Translations under genes and position numbers: made by a program | Notes under the pieces: generated by a model | Database searches by the model: none | Told to the model about the DNA's origin: nothing | Seen by the model: the letters and a program-made list of their open reading frames with translations, nothing else | Part shown: piece after piece, positions 18,848 through 28,530 of the stretch | How positions within the stretch are numbered: the stretch's first letter is position 1 | Layout: every line of letters starts with the position of its first letter | Source: Alkalimonas cellulosilytica | GTDB taxonomy: Bacteria > Pseudomonadota > Gammaproteobacteria > Enterobacterales > Alteromonadaceae | Assembly: GCF_036325985.1 (NCBI RefSeq) | Contig: NZ_JAUHLI010000004.1 | Coordinates: 1-64,000 of the forward strand | Length of the DNA stretch: 64,000 nt | Direction of reading: 5' to 3'

Positions 18848-18889
18848 ACGACTATTCTGGTGGCAGCCCTGCGCTTTTAGGGTTGCCTG

Positions 18890-19738
18890 ATGAATCCTAT
18901 CTTTGAACGTGGCCCTTCGCTTCGGCTGCGGCTGTTTTTTGCATTGGTTCTGAGTATCGGCCTGATGCTAGTGGACCGCTATACCGATAGCTCTACACAA
19001 CTACGCAGTTATCTCACTGCTGCGGTGAGTCCGTTAATCTATGTTGCCAGTTTGCCGCAGGTGATCCTGACTGGCGCTTCCGAGCAGTTTATGTCGCATC
19101 AGCGCCTGCTGGCAGAAAATGATCAGCTACGTGAACGCTTGCTGCGGCAAAGCGGCAACCTGCAGCGATTGGAGTTTTTGCAGCAAGAGAACAATAAGCT
19201 GCGCGAGCTGTTGGGCTCTGCCCCAGTGACTGAAGGGCAGCGGCTGGTCGCTGAAGTGATGGCCGTGTACAGCCATCCTTTCAGTCACCAAATTGTGCTC
19301 AATAAAGGTAGCAATGACGGCGTAACCGAGTTTCAGCCCATTATTGACGAGTTGGGTATTCTGGGGCAGGTAGTCAGTGTGGGACCAACCAGCAGCAGGG
19401 CTTTGCTCATTACCGATACCACCCATGCCATTTCACTGCGCATTGAGCGCACCGGCGTGACGGTGATCGCCGAGGGGCTGGGGCAGTGGGATCGTATCCG
19501 GCTGGTGCATCTACCGCACAGTATTGATATTCAGGATGGTGATCGGTTGGTTACCTCAGGGCTGGATGGTCGTTTCCCCGAGGGCTATCCGGTGGCTCGG
19601 GTCAATCGCATTCAACGTGATGTCAGCCAGCCTTTTTTGCAAGTCCAGGCTGAGCCTTTTGCACAACTCGATCGCATTCGTTATGTACTGTTGCTCTGGC
19701 CTCAGATGGAATTACACCAACAAGGGGAAGACGACTAA
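18890..19738 (+). CDS. mreC: Rod shape-determining protein MreC
   Basis: A 282-residue bitopic protein with a TM helix at about residues 12-28, a periplasmic coiled coil (LLAENDQLRERLL...EFLQQENNKLREL) and the double beta-barrel MreC domain. It links MreB/MreD to the peptidoglycan synthase PBP2. The last base is shared with the mreD ATG (TAATG). Confidence 0.95.
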   Translation: MNPIFERGPSLRLRLFFALVLSIGLMLVDRYTDSSTQLRSYLTAAVSPLIYVASLPQVILTGASEQFMSHQRLLAENDQLRERLLRQSGNLQRLEFLQQENNKLRELLGSAPVTEGQRLVAEVMAVYSHPFSHQIVLNKGSNDGVTEFQPIIDELGILGQVVSVGPTSSRALLITDTTHAISLRIERTGVTVIAEGLGQWDRIRLVHLPHSIDIQDGDRLVTSGLDGRFPEGYPVARVNRIQRDVSQPFLQVQAEPFAQLDRIRYVLLLWPQMELHQQGEDD

Positions 19739-20220
19739 TGCAAGCAGCGAAAGGCATAGGAGTGATTTACTTGTCGTTGTTACTGGCGTTGATCCTGATG
19801 GTCATGCCAATGCCGGCGATGGTGAAATTGTTCCGGCCAGACTGGGCTTTGCTGGTTATGCTCTATTGGGTATTGGCACTGCCATTTCGTGCCAATATTG
19901 GCACTGCTTTTGTGGTTGGCTTTCTGGTTGATGTGCTGGTAGGGACTGTGCTCGGGGTCAATGCGCTGGCATTTTCTGTGGTGGCTTTTGTAATGGCGGC
20001 TAACCATCAGAAAATCCGCAACTTCTCGATTTTGCAACAATCCTTATTGGTGGGGTTGTTGCTGGCTCTGTACCACTTGCTTATTTTCTGGCTGAGCCAC
20101 TTCTTAACGGGTGTGTATTTTTTGCCGGATTACCTCTGGCCGGTGTTGACCGGTACCCTGGTTTGGCCTTGGTTATTCTGGTTGCTACGCCGGGTTCGAC
20201 GACAATTTAAAGTACGGTAA
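19738..20220 (+). CDS. mreD: Rod shape-determining protein MreD
   Basis: A 160-residue polytopic membrane protein with about five TM helices and the conserved segment DWALLVMLYWVLALPFR. It is a partner of MreC in the elongasome. It is translationally coupled to mreC and followed after 9 bp by maf. Confidence 0.93.
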   Translation: MQAAKGIGVIYLSLLLALILMVMPMPAMVKLFRPDWALLVMLYWVLALPFRANIGTAFVVGFLVDVLVGTVLGVNALAFSVVAFVMAANHQKIRNFSILQQSLLVGLLLALYHLLIFWLSHFLTGVYFLPDYLWPVLTGTLVWPWLFWLLRRVRRQFKVR

Positions 20221-20229
20221 CACAACAGC

Positions 20230-20802
20230 ATGAAAACAACGATTGGGCTGGCCTCAGCCTCACCGCGTCGGCATGAGCTGCTAAGCTTACTGCAACAGCC
20301 TTTTGAGCATGTGAGCATTGACGTGGATGAACAACTGCTGCCGGCAGAGCCGGCCGTGGATTATGTGCAGCGCTTGGCGCGCACTAAAGCGGAAGCTGGT
20401 TTTAAAGCGATAGGCGGCAGCATGCCAGTGCTTGGGGCTGATACTATCGTGGTGATTGAGAACCAGGTGTTGGGAAAGCCGGCGGATGAGGCAGACTTTA
20501 CTGCCATGATGCAGCGGTTGTCTGGCAAGATCCACCAGGTACATACTGCGGTGGCGATTGCCTGTCAGGGGCGGTTGCTGGAGCAACTGGTAACCAGCCG
20601 CGTGCATTTCGCGTCTTTATCCGAGCAGATGATAGCCGACTACTGGCAAAGCGGTGAGCCTGCCGATAAAGCTGGTGGCTATGGTATTCAGGGCATTGGT
20701 GGCCGTTTTGTCCGTTACCTGGAAGGCAGTTACAGTGCCGTAGTAGGCTTGCCCTTGTACGAGACCGACCAGCTGTTGCAGCAGTTGGAGGTAGTTACAT
20801 GA
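20230..20802 (+). CDS. maf: Maf-family nucleotide pyrophosphatase (YhdE)
   Basis: A 190-residue Maf/Ham1-fold enzyme; family members of the YhdE type hydrolyse dTTP/UTP and modified nucleotides. The N-terminal LASASPRRHELL motif and the ADTIVV motif at about residue 72 are conserved. It usually sits between mreD and rng, as here. It overlaps rng by 4 bp (ATGA). Confidence 0.93.
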   Translation: MKTTIGLASASPRRHELLSLLQQPFEHVSIDVDEQLLPAEPAVDYVQRLARTKAEAGFKAIGGSMPVLGADTIVVIENQVLGKPADEADFTAMMQRLSGKIHQVHTAVAIACQGRLLEQLVTSRVHFASLSEQMIADYWQSGEPADKAGGYGIQGIGGRFVRYLEGSYSAVVGLPLYETDQLLQQLEVVT

Positions 20803-22262
20803 GCTCCGAGCTGCTGATCAATGTGACGCCCAGTGAGACCCGGGTGGCGCTGATTGAAAACGGTGTGTTGCAGGAAGTGCATATTGAGCGGCAGGCCAAG
20901 CGGGGCATTGTCGGCAATATTTACGTTGGAAAAGTCAGCCGGGTGTTGCCGGGGATGCAGGCGGCTTTTGTGGATATCGGGCTGGATAAAGCGGCTTTTT
21001 TGCATGCTTCCGATATTGTTCAGCCTCAAGTCGCCGATGATACCGGCCAGGCAGCGATGCCCCGTGATATTCGGGGGCTGGTGCGCGAAGGGCAACTGTT
21101 GCTGGTGCAGGTGGTCAAAGATCCTCTTGGTACCAAAGGCGCCCGATTAACCACCGATATCACGCTGCCCTCCCGTTATCTGGTATTTATGCCCGATGCC
21201 AATCATGTTGGGGTGTCGCAGCGCATTGAAAGTGAAACCGAGCGGGCGCGCTTAAAAGCTGTGGTGGCTGAGTTTGTTGATGAACAAAGTGGGTACATCA
21301 TTCGCACCGCCGCAGAAGGCGCTGGCGAAGAAGAGCTAAAGCAGGACGCCCGCTTTTTGAAAAAACTGTGGGCCAAAATCAGCAAACGCAAACAGAAAAC
21401 CCGCAAAGAAGGCCGGGTATACGAAGATCTCAATCTATCCTATCGCATCTTACGTGACTTTATTGGCACCGATCTGGAGCGTATTCGAATCGACTCCAAG
21501 CTGACTTACCAGGAGCTGCTGGCTTTTACCGATGAGTTTATTCCGCAGATGACATCCCTGCTGGAGTATTATCCGGGTGAGCGGCCGATTTTTGATATGT
21601 TCGATGTTGAAAATGAGATCCAGCGGGCGCTGGAGCGCAAAGTGATGCTGAAAAGTGGTGGTTACCTGATCATCGATCAAACCGAAGCCATGACCACGGT
21701 GGATGTCAATACAGGCGCTTTTGTCGGACACCGCAATCTGGAAGATACCATTTTTAATACCAATATCGAGGCCACTCAGGCGATTGCCCGTCAGCTTCGG
21801 CTGCGCAATCTGGGCGGTATCATCATCCTTGATTTCATCGATATGCAAAATGAAGAGCACCAACGACGGGTGTTGCATAGCCTGGAGCTGGCGCTGAGCC
21901 GTGATCGGGCTAAAACCAATATTCATGGTTTCTCTGCCCTTGGGCTGGTAGAGATGACCCGCAAAAGAACACGGGAGAGTCTGGAACATATCCTCTGTTC
22001 GGATTGTCCTGTATGTAAGGGGCGTGGCAGTTTGAAAACGGTGGAAACCGTTTGTTTTGAAGTGCTGCGCGAAATTGTCCGGGTAAACCGGGCGTACGAC
22101 GCCGATGAGTTTGTGGTCTATGCCTCGCCGGAAGTGAAAGATGCACTGACCAACGATGAGTTTCATAACCTGGCCGAAGTGCAGGTATTTATTGGTAAAC
22201 AAATCAGTGTTCAGGTAGAACCCTTGTACAACCAGGAACAATTTGATGTGGTGATGATTTAG
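20799..22262 (+). CDS. rng: Ribonuclease G
   Basis: A 487-residue endoribonuclease of the RNase E/G family, acting in 16S rRNA 5' maturation and mRNA decay. The N-terminal S1 domain is at about residues 38-125. The catalytic DNase I-like region carries TVDVNTGAFVG and ILDFIDM (metal-binding Asp residues). The zinc link CSDCPVCKGRG is near residue 405. It has no long C-terminal degradosome scaffold, so it is RNase G rather than E. The TAG shares bases with the yhdP GTG. Confidence 0.95.
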   Translation: MSSELLINVTPSETRVALIENGVLQEVHIERQAKRGIVGNIYVGKVSRVLPGMQAAFVDIGLDKAAFLHASDIVQPQVADDTGQAAMPRDIRGLVREGQLLLVQVVKDPLGTKGARLTTDITLPSRYLVFMPDANHVGVSQRIESETERARLKAVVAEFVDEQSGYIIRTAAEGAGEEELKQDARFLKKLWAKISKRKQKTRKEGRVYEDLNLSYRILRDFIGTDLERIRIDSKLTYQELLAFTDEFIPQMTSLLEYYPGERPIFDMFDVENEIQRALERKVMLKSGGYLIIDQTEAMTTVDVNTGAFVGHRNLEDTIFNTNIEATQAIARQLRLRNLGGIIILDFIDMQNEEHQRRVLHSLELALSRDRAKTNIHGFSALGLVEMTRKRTRESLEHILCSDCPVCKGRGSLKTVETVCFEVLREIVRVNRAYDADEFVVYASPEVKDALTNDEFHNLAEVQVFIGKQISVQVEPLYNQEQFDVVMI

Positions 22263-25200
22263 TGCAAAAAGTAGGGCGGCTTTGTTTATTTTGTTTGCAC
22301 AAGCTATGGCTGATAGCAGCCATCAGTCTGGTGCTGCTGGCGGCGTTGGTGTCTATCCTGCGCTACAGCCTGCCTTATGCCGATCATTACAAGTCTCAGA
22401 TTGAGCAACTGCTATCCAATCAGTATGGTACCGAAGTGCGCATCGGTGAGCTGAGCGCCAGCTGGCAAGCCAGAGGGCCGGCTTTACTGCTGCAGGATTT
22501 AGAGTTTGCCAGTGAGAGCCAGCAGTTGGGGTTTTCGGTGGCCAGTGCAAGAATTCATCTGCACTTTTGGCATAGCTTGCGCAGCTTACAGCTGCGCTCC
22601 AGTCATGTCGAATTAACCGGCGTTGAGTTACGTTTGGTGGCTGATCATGTGCTTGCTGGTAGTGATACCAGCCATCAAGAGCCCCTCACAGATGCGCTGG
22701 AGCAGCTTTTTTTCCGTCAGCTGCAGCAGTTTACCATTCAGGACAGTCGGGTAGTACTCGAACTGGCGCACAGTGAGCCCTTAGTGCTGTCGGTGCGTCA
22801 GCTTAGTTGGCGCAATCAGGGGCAGCGACATCAGGGACAAGGCGCCATTGCGGTCCAAGGGGTCACCGGTAACAGTTTATCATTTGTGCTGGATCTGTAT
22901 GGTGAACGGCTCGACACTACTTTTGGTCAGTTGTATCTGCAAAGCGAGCAACTTGATATTCAACCCTGGCTCAGCCAGTTTTTGCCCGAGTTGGTCGAGC
23001 TGGACTATGCCCATGTGAATTTACAAGCCTGGGGCCGGGTAGAGCAAGGTGCTATCCAGCGTATCCAGGTCGATTTGGCGGATAACACTCTGGGATGGCA
23101 ATTGGAGCAACAAGACCACTGGCTGAAACTTAGCCAGGGACAAGTGCTTTGGTATCCGGTTGAGCGTGGCTGGTCACTGTTTTCCTCAGAGTTGGAGTTG
23201 AGCAGTTCAGAGCAAAGCTACCCGGGCATCCAACTGCAGCTGCACCGCATTGATGAGCAGCTGTCTGGCCGGCTGCAAGGGCTGGATCTGGCGGCGTTGC
23301 AGCCATTAACCGGCTTAATTGCCGAGCAGCGCAGTGAGCTGCAGTTACTTACCAGGTTGCAACCGGCCGGTCAGCTAAGCGAGTTGGCCTGGGCCATGCA
23401 GCCGGATGACTGGCAGCTGCAAGCAAAGCTGGATCAAGTGCAGAGTCAACCCTATGCCGATATACCCGGTGTTGAGCGACTCAGCGGCGATTTAATCGCG
23501 GCGGCGGGCTTTGCCGAACTCAACCTGACAAGTGAGGACAGTGCGCTGCAGTGGCAAGGCGCCTTCAGTCAACCGATGCAGTATCAGCAGTTGCAGGCAG
23601 AGCTGCAGCTGCGCAATCAGCACGGTTTCTGGCAATTGCGTATGCCTAGGTTTCAACTGCTGGGGCCTGATGTGCAGGCTGAAGCGCAGCTGGTACTTAA
23701 TTTTACCGAGCAGGCTGAACTATTCTTGCTGGCTGCAGCCGATGGGGTGGCCGTAGCCAATGCCATGCATTTTTATCCGCGTCGCTACATGCCAGGCAGT
23801 ATTATCGATTACTTATCCGAAGCCTTGTTAGCTGGCGAAGTCCGCAATGCGGCGACGCTCTGGCATGGGCCTGTGGCTCAGTTTCCGTTTCAGCATGATG
23901 AAGGTATTTTTCAATCCACTGGTCAGGTCACGCAGGGACGCATGCGTTTTCAACCGGACTGGCCAGAACTCACGGAGGTAGAAGCCGTGCTCTGGTTTGA
24001 AAACAGCCAGATGAAGATTTCCAGCTCAACAGCTCAACTGCAAGGATTAACGGTGAGTGACTTGGTTGAGGTGCGTATCGATGATCTGTTTCAGGCCGAT
24101 ACTTTGTGGATTGATATCGCAACCACCGCCGATGCCACTGAAGTTGAACGCCTGATGCAGCAATCACCGCTGGCAGCAACGGTTGGTGAGGCGCTGGCTT
24201 ATGTTGGTCTTCAGGGCCAGGTACAGGGTAAGTTACAGCTGGCTGTTGGTTTGGCTGAGGCTGCAGTAAGGGCTCAGGGCGAAGTGTGGTTCGATGACAA
24301 TCACGCTTATCTGAAAGCACCTGCTTTAAAGCTTGAACAGATCCGTGGTCGCTTGGGGTTTGATAATGATCGGATCGATGCCAGCGACATTCAGGCCAGT
24401 TGGCTGGGACTGCCTTTTGCTGTTCAACTGGCAGGTCAACAAGCTCAGCAACAGTACGAGCTAACCGTGCAGTTGGATGGCCAGCAAGATGCTGCACAGA
24501 TGCTGAGCCAGCTGCCGATGCCATTACCAGAACTGGCCAGTGGGGATGCCAGCTGGACGTTGCAACTGGATGTACAGTTACCGGGTGATGGTTTTTCCTA
24601 TCAGGCCCAATTACAGGCTAATTTTGAGCAAACAGCGCTGGCCTTGCCGGCACCTTATACCAAAGCCGCTGGTGATGGGTCGGCTCTGGAAGTCTGGGTG
24701 CAAGGCGACACCGAGCAAAGTCTGATTCGGGCCGCCTACTCCGAGCCACTGTATTTTCAGGCGCGGCTGCAACACGACAGTGGTGTGATGGATCAAGTGT
24801 TGTTACGGCTGGGCGGTCGTCATTACGGTGTACTGGAGCCAGGCATGGTGGTGGATATTGAGCTGGAAGCTACCGAGTTAATGCCCTGGCTTGAGCTGTT
24901 GTTGCCCCCCCTGACCACAGCCAGTGAGCAGGGCTCTGGGGTATGGCCAGCGCTGAACCGGGTGCGTGGTCGGGTAGCGACTTTGCAACTGACTGACCAA
25001 CTGGCGCTGCATCAGACACTATTTGAGCTCGCGCCTGAAGACGATCACTGGGCCCTGCAGCTCAATGGTGCTGAGTTGGCCAGTCAATGGCGTTTTTACC
25101 ACGATTGGCACCAAGGCGGCATCGCCATTGATATGGATTATTTGCGCCTGAAAGCATCAGGCACTGAACAGCCTCAGGCGGAGGTACTGTCAGCCTTAGA

Positions 25201-26116
25201 GCGGCAGCCAATGGGCTGGTTGCAGCAGTTGCCTCCGATCCGACTGCGCTGCCAGGACTGCAGCTATGGTTCCTATGCTCTTGGACAGCTGACGGCTGAA
25301 GTCGTCAATACTGAGCGGGGCCTTGAGCTGGCGCGTTTACAGGCCGATTACAAGCGCAATCGCCTGCAGCTGAGCGGGTTCTGGCAGCCAGACTATGGCC
25401 TTGGCCAAAGCCACTTTAAGGGAAGTCTCACCAGTCCCAACTTAGGCTCCTTGCTTAGTGAGTATGAACTAAGTAGTGCCATCAGTGGCAGCCGGGCGGA
25501 TATTCAGTTTGACGTGCACTGGCAGGGCAGTCCGCTGCAGTTTGACCTTGCCAGTCTTGGAGGGACTGCCAGCTGGCAGTTGGGCGAAGGCTCTCTTTCT
25601 GAAGTCAGCGACAAAGGGGCCCGCTTATTTTCGTTGTTTAGCCTGAATTCCCTGGTACGTAAATTACGTTTGGATTTTCGCGATGTCTTTTCGAAGGGCT
25701 TTTTCTACAACCGGATGCAAGGCGATATCAGTCTGCACCAGGGCGTAGCGCAAACCAGCAACAGCACCATTGATGGTGTGGCCGGCAACCTTAGCATCCA
25801 GGGCTACGCTGATTTGGTAAACCGGAAGTTGGATTATCAGATGACGCTGGTACCCAAAGTGACCTCCAGTCTACCGGTGATCATTGCCTGGATGGTGAAT
25901 CCGGTCTCAGGGCTGGCAGCTCTGGCACTGGATGAAATGTTTACCTCGGCTGAAGTGATTTCCCGGGTCAACTTTACCGTAACCGGTACCTTTGATGAGC
26001 CGGTAGTGACCGAAGTGAACCGTCACAGCACCGAAGTACCTGTGCCGGTGCGGGTGGCCCAGCCTCAGAATGAGACTGAACCAGAGGAACAAAATGGCCA
26101 ACCTCATGGCGGCTGA
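22262..26116 (+). CDS. yhdP: AsmA-like phospholipid transport protein YhdP
   Basis: A 1284-residue envelope protein with one N-terminal TM helix (about residues 11-35), a long periplasmic beta-rich region (DUF3971) and a C-terminal AsmA-like domain ending near VNFTVTGTFDEP. YhdP with TamB and YdbH forms inter-membrane bridges carrying phospholipids to the outer membrane. The start is GTG 22262 overlapping the rng stop (TAGTG). Its 3' end overlaps the next gene by 23 bp. Confidence 0.9.
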   Translation: MQKVGRLCLFCLHKLWLIAAISLVLLAALVSILRYSLPYADHYKSQIEQLLSNQYGTEVRIGELSASWQARGPALLLQDLEFASESQQLGFSVASARIHLHFWHSLRSLQLRSSHVELTGVELRLVADHVLAGSDTSHQEPLTDALEQLFFRQLQQFTIQDSRVVLELAHSEPLVLSVRQLSWRNQGQRHQGQGAIAVQGVTGNSLSFVLDLYGERLDTTFGQLYLQSEQLDIQPWLSQFLPELVELDYAHVNLQAWGRVEQGAIQRIQVDLADNTLGWQLEQQDHWLKLSQGQVLWYPVERGWSLFSSELELSSSEQSYPGIQLQLHRIDEQLSGRLQGLDLAALQPLTGLIAEQRSELQLLTRLQPAGQLSELAWAMQPDDWQLQAKLDQVQSQPYADIPGVERLSGDLIAAAGFAELNLTSEDSALQWQGAFSQPMQYQQLQAELQLRNQHGFWQLRMPRFQLLGPDVQAEAQLVLNFTEQAELFLLAAADGVAVANAMHFYPRRYMPGSIIDYLSEALLAGEVRNAATLWHGPVAQFPFQHDEGIFQSTGQVTQGRMRFQPDWPELTEVEAVLWFENSQMKISSSTAQLQGLTVSDLVEVRIDDLFQADTLWIDIATTADATEVERLMQQSPLAATVGEALAYVGLQGQVQGKLQLAVGLAEAAVRAQGEVWFDDNHAYLKAPALKLEQIRGRLGFDNDRIDASDIQASWLGLPFAVQLAGQQAQQQYELTVQLDGQQDAAQMLSQLPMPLPELASGDASWTLQLDVQLPGDGFSYQAQLQANFEQTALALPAPYTKAAGDGSALEVWVQGDTEQSLIRAAYSEPLYFQARLQHDSGVMDQVLLRLGGRHYGVLEPGMVVDIELEATELMPWLELLLPPLTTASEQGSGVWPALNRVRGRVATLQLTDQLALHQTLFELAPEDDHWALQLNGAELASQWRFYHDWHQGGIAIDMDYLRLKASGTEQPQAEVLSALERQPMGWLQQLPPIRLRCQDCSYGSYALGQLTAEVVNTERGLELARLQADYKRNRLQLSGFWQPDYGLGQSHFKGSLTSPNLGSLLSEYELSSAISGSRADIQFDVHWQGSPLQFDLASLGGTASWQLGEGSLSEVSDKGARLFSLFSLNSLVRKLRLDFRDVFSKGFFYNRMQGDISLHQGVAQTSNSTIDGVAGNLSIQGYADLVNRKLDYQMTLVPKVTSSLPVIIAWMVNPVSGLAALALDEMFTSAEVISRVNFTVTGTFDEPVVTEVNRHSTEVPVPVRVAQPQNETEPEEQNGQPHGG

Positions 26117-26942
26117 GTGGCAGCTCAGTGCCCTGCAGTGGTGCAGTGCACCCGAGCCTGCTGCAAATTTACAACAGGTGCGCTCTTTCTTGCAGCAGCT
26201 ACCTTCTTTTAAACAGCATTTGGTGGTGTTGCCAGAGTGTGCGCTGATTTTTGGTGGGCCTGAGGGCTGGCAACATCGTTATCAGGAGCCGCTTGGCCAA
26301 GGCCACTGGCAACAGCAACTGGTGGATTTGGCCTGTGAGTTTCAGATATTCCTGCTGCTGGGCTCTTTTCCAACGCAAAGCGCGGATCCCAAGCGTTTTT
26401 CGGCCTCCAGCCTGTTGTTTAGCCCGGATGGTCGCTTGCTGGCGGATTATCAAAAACTGCACTTGTTTGATGTCGAAGTGGCTGATAACACCGGCAGCTA
26501 CCGCGAGTCGGACAGCACCATGGCTGGTGAAAAAGTCACCCTGGCTGATTGCCAGGGGCTGAAGCTTGGTTTGACGATATGCTATGATGTGCGCTTTCCC
26601 GGCCTGATGCAGCAGCTGGCGACGCTGGGTATGCAGGTGCTGGCGGTACCCTCAGCGTTTACCAAGGTAACTGGTGCTGCTCACTGGCATAGCTTGCTGC
26701 GGGCCAGGGCCATCGAAACCCAGTGCTTTGTGGTGGCGCCGAACCAAACCGGTGTGCATGCCAATGGCCGTGAGACCTTTGGTCATAGCCTGATCATTGA
26801 TCCCTACGGCCGGGTGCTGGCGGATGCCGGTGTTGAGCCAGGCTGGATTAGCTGCCGTATTGATCTGAACGAATTGACGGCCGTGCGTCAGGCCATGCCA
26901 CTTTGGCAACACAACCGTTTTAAATGTGAGTTGACACCATGA
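26094..26942 (+). CDS. Nitrilase-superfamily carbon-nitrogen hydrolase (deaminated glutathione amidase-like)
   Basis: A 282-residue CN-hydrolase with its Glu-Lys-Cys triad visible: LPECALIF (about residue 43), YQKLHLFD (about 120) and LTICYDVRFP (about 161). Nit1/YbeM-type relatives repair deaminated glutathione; substrate assignment is by resemblance only. Start ATG 26094 follows GAGGAAC; a second ATG at 26106 lacks a ribosome site. It overlaps tldD by 4 bp. Confidence 0.85.
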   Translation: MANLMAAEWQLSALQWCSAPEPAANLQQVRSFLQQLPSFKQHLVVLPECALIFGGPEGWQHRYQEPLGQGHWQQQLVDLACEFQIFLLLGSFPTQSADPKRFSASSLLFSPDGRLLADYQKLHLFDVEVADNTGSYRESDSTMAGEKVTLADCQGLKLGLTICYDVRFPGLMQQLATLGMQVLAVPSAFTKVTGAAHWHSLLRARAIETQCFVVAPNQTGVHANGRETFGHSLIIDPYGRVLADAGVEPGWISCRIDLNELTAVRQAMPLWQHNRFKCELTP

Positions 26943-28378
26943 ACCGAGTCGAACAAAACCTGCTGCATGCCCATGAGCTGACTGAACAGCACTTGCAACA
27001 GAATTTAAGCTATTTGCTCCAGCACCAACTGGATTACGCCGATCTGTACTTTCAATCCAGCGTGCATGAGTCCTGGGTGCTTGAAGACGGCCTGGTAAAA
27101 GACGGTTCTTTCAATATTGAGCAAGGCGTCGGCGTGCGCGCCATCAGTGGCGAGAAAACCGGTTTTGCTTATGCCGATACCATCAGTCAGGATGCACTGC
27201 TGCAAACCGCCACTGCTGCCCGGGGTATCGCCAACCAAGGTCAGCAAGGTACGGTGAAAGCCTTTAGCCGGCAGGAAAACCAGGCAATTTACTTGCCGTG
27301 TGAGCCACTGCAAAGCCTGAGCAATACCGAAAAAGTAGCCTTGCTGCATCAGATTGAAGCTTTTATCCGCACGCTGGATACGCGGGTCAAGCAGGTGATG
27401 GTCAGTTTATCCGGCGTGTATGAAGAAATGCTGGTGGTGGCCAGTGATGGTACCTTTGCCACCGATATCCGGCCGTTGATCCGCCTCAATTGCTCCGTGC
27501 TGCTGCAGCAGGGGGAGCGCCGCGAGCGCGGCAGTGCCGGTGGTGGTGGTCGCAGCAATTACGATTACTTCACCGCCGAGCTCGATGGTAGTCCACGCTG
27601 GCAACAGTATGCCCGCAAAGCGGTGCGGATGGCGCAGGTGAATCTGACTGCCATTGATGCACCGGCTGGCACCATGCCCGTGGTGCTGGGCGCTGGCTGG
27701 CCTGGCGTGCTGCTACACGAAGCGGTTGGTCATGGCCTGGAGGGCGATTTTAACCGCAAAGGTTCCTCCACCTTCAGTGGCCGTATTGGTGAGCAGGTGG
27801 CGTCCAAACAGTGCACCATCGTCGATGATGGTACCCTGGCGCATCGCCGTGGTTCGCTCAATGTCGATGATGAGGGCACACCTTCCCAGTACAATGTATT
27901 GATTGAGAACGGTATTCTCAAAGGCTACATGCAGGATAAGCACAACGCCATGCTGATGAACACAGCGCCTACCGGCAATGGCCGCCGTGAGACCTTTGCC
28001 CATCTGCCGATGCCACGGATGACCAACACCTACATGCTGGCCGGCAATCATGCGCCGGAAGAAATTATCGCCAGCGTGAAAAAAGGCATCTATGCGCCGA
28101 ATTTTGGTGGTGGTCAGGTCGACATTACTTCCGGCAAGTTTGTCTTCTCGGCGTCGGAAGCCTATCTGATTGAAAATGGCAAGATCACGGCGCCGATTAA
28201 AGGCGCAACCCTGATTGGTAATGGCCCGGCTGCGATGCAGCAGGTGTCAATGGTGGGCAATGATCTGGCTCTGGATACCGGCGTTGGCGTTTGTGGTAAG
28301 CAAGGCCAGAGTGTGCCGGTGGGCGTAGGTCAGCCCACACTGAAGCTGGATGCCATGACCGTAGGTGGCACTCAGTAA
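26939..28378 (+). CDS. tldD: Metalloprotease TldD
   Basis: A 479-residue subunit of the TldD/TldE (PmbA) heterodimeric zinc metalloprotease, which degrades unfolded peptides and matures peptides such as microcin B17 and CcdA in E. coli. The zinc-binding HEAVGHGLEGDF motif is at about residue 260, with the C-terminal GICGKxGQ-type motif (here VCGKQGQSVPVGVGQP). The partner gene pmbA lies about 4 kb downstream. Confidence 0.96.
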   Translation: MNRVEQNLLHAHELTEQHLQQNLSYLLQHQLDYADLYFQSSVHESWVLEDGLVKDGSFNIEQGVGVRAISGEKTGFAYADTISQDALLQTATAARGIANQGQQGTVKAFSRQENQAIYLPCEPLQSLSNTEKVALLHQIEAFIRTLDTRVKQVMVSLSGVYEEMLVVASDGTFATDIRPLIRLNCSVLLQQGERRERGSAGGGGRSNYDYFTAELDGSPRWQQYARKAVRMAQVNLTAIDAPAGTMPVVLGAGWPGVLLHEAVGHGLEGDFNRKGSSTFSGRIGEQVASKQCTIVDDGTLAHRRGSLNVDDEGTPSQYNVLIENGILKGYMQDKHNAMLMNTAPTGNGRRETFAHLPMPRMTNTYMLAGNHAPEEIIASVKKGIYAPNFGGGQVDITSGKFVFSASEAYLIENGKITAPIKGATLIGNGPAAMQQVSMVGNDLALDTGVGVCGKQGQSVPVGVGQPTLKLDAMTVGGTQ

Positions 28379-28484
28379 GTCTGAGGCCCCTTGCTGATAC
28401 GGATGGCGGCTGGCTGGTGCAATCAGTTTGCCAGTCTGGCTGCCAGTGAGTACACTCAGGCCCCTAACAAATTTGTTTTATCAA

Positions 28485-28500
28485 CCCGCCCCAGAGCGGG
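28485..28500 (+). other. Hairpin in the ilvE upstream region
   Basis: CCCGC/GCGGG with a 6-nt loop lies in the 152-bp gap between tldD and ilvE. It has no U-tract and is followed by the ilvE ribosome site region. It may be the end of the tldD message or part of the ilvE leader; no function can be assigned. Confidence 0.25.
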
Positions 28501-28530
28501 CTTAGACCCCGAACCTTACAGGAAGAAGTT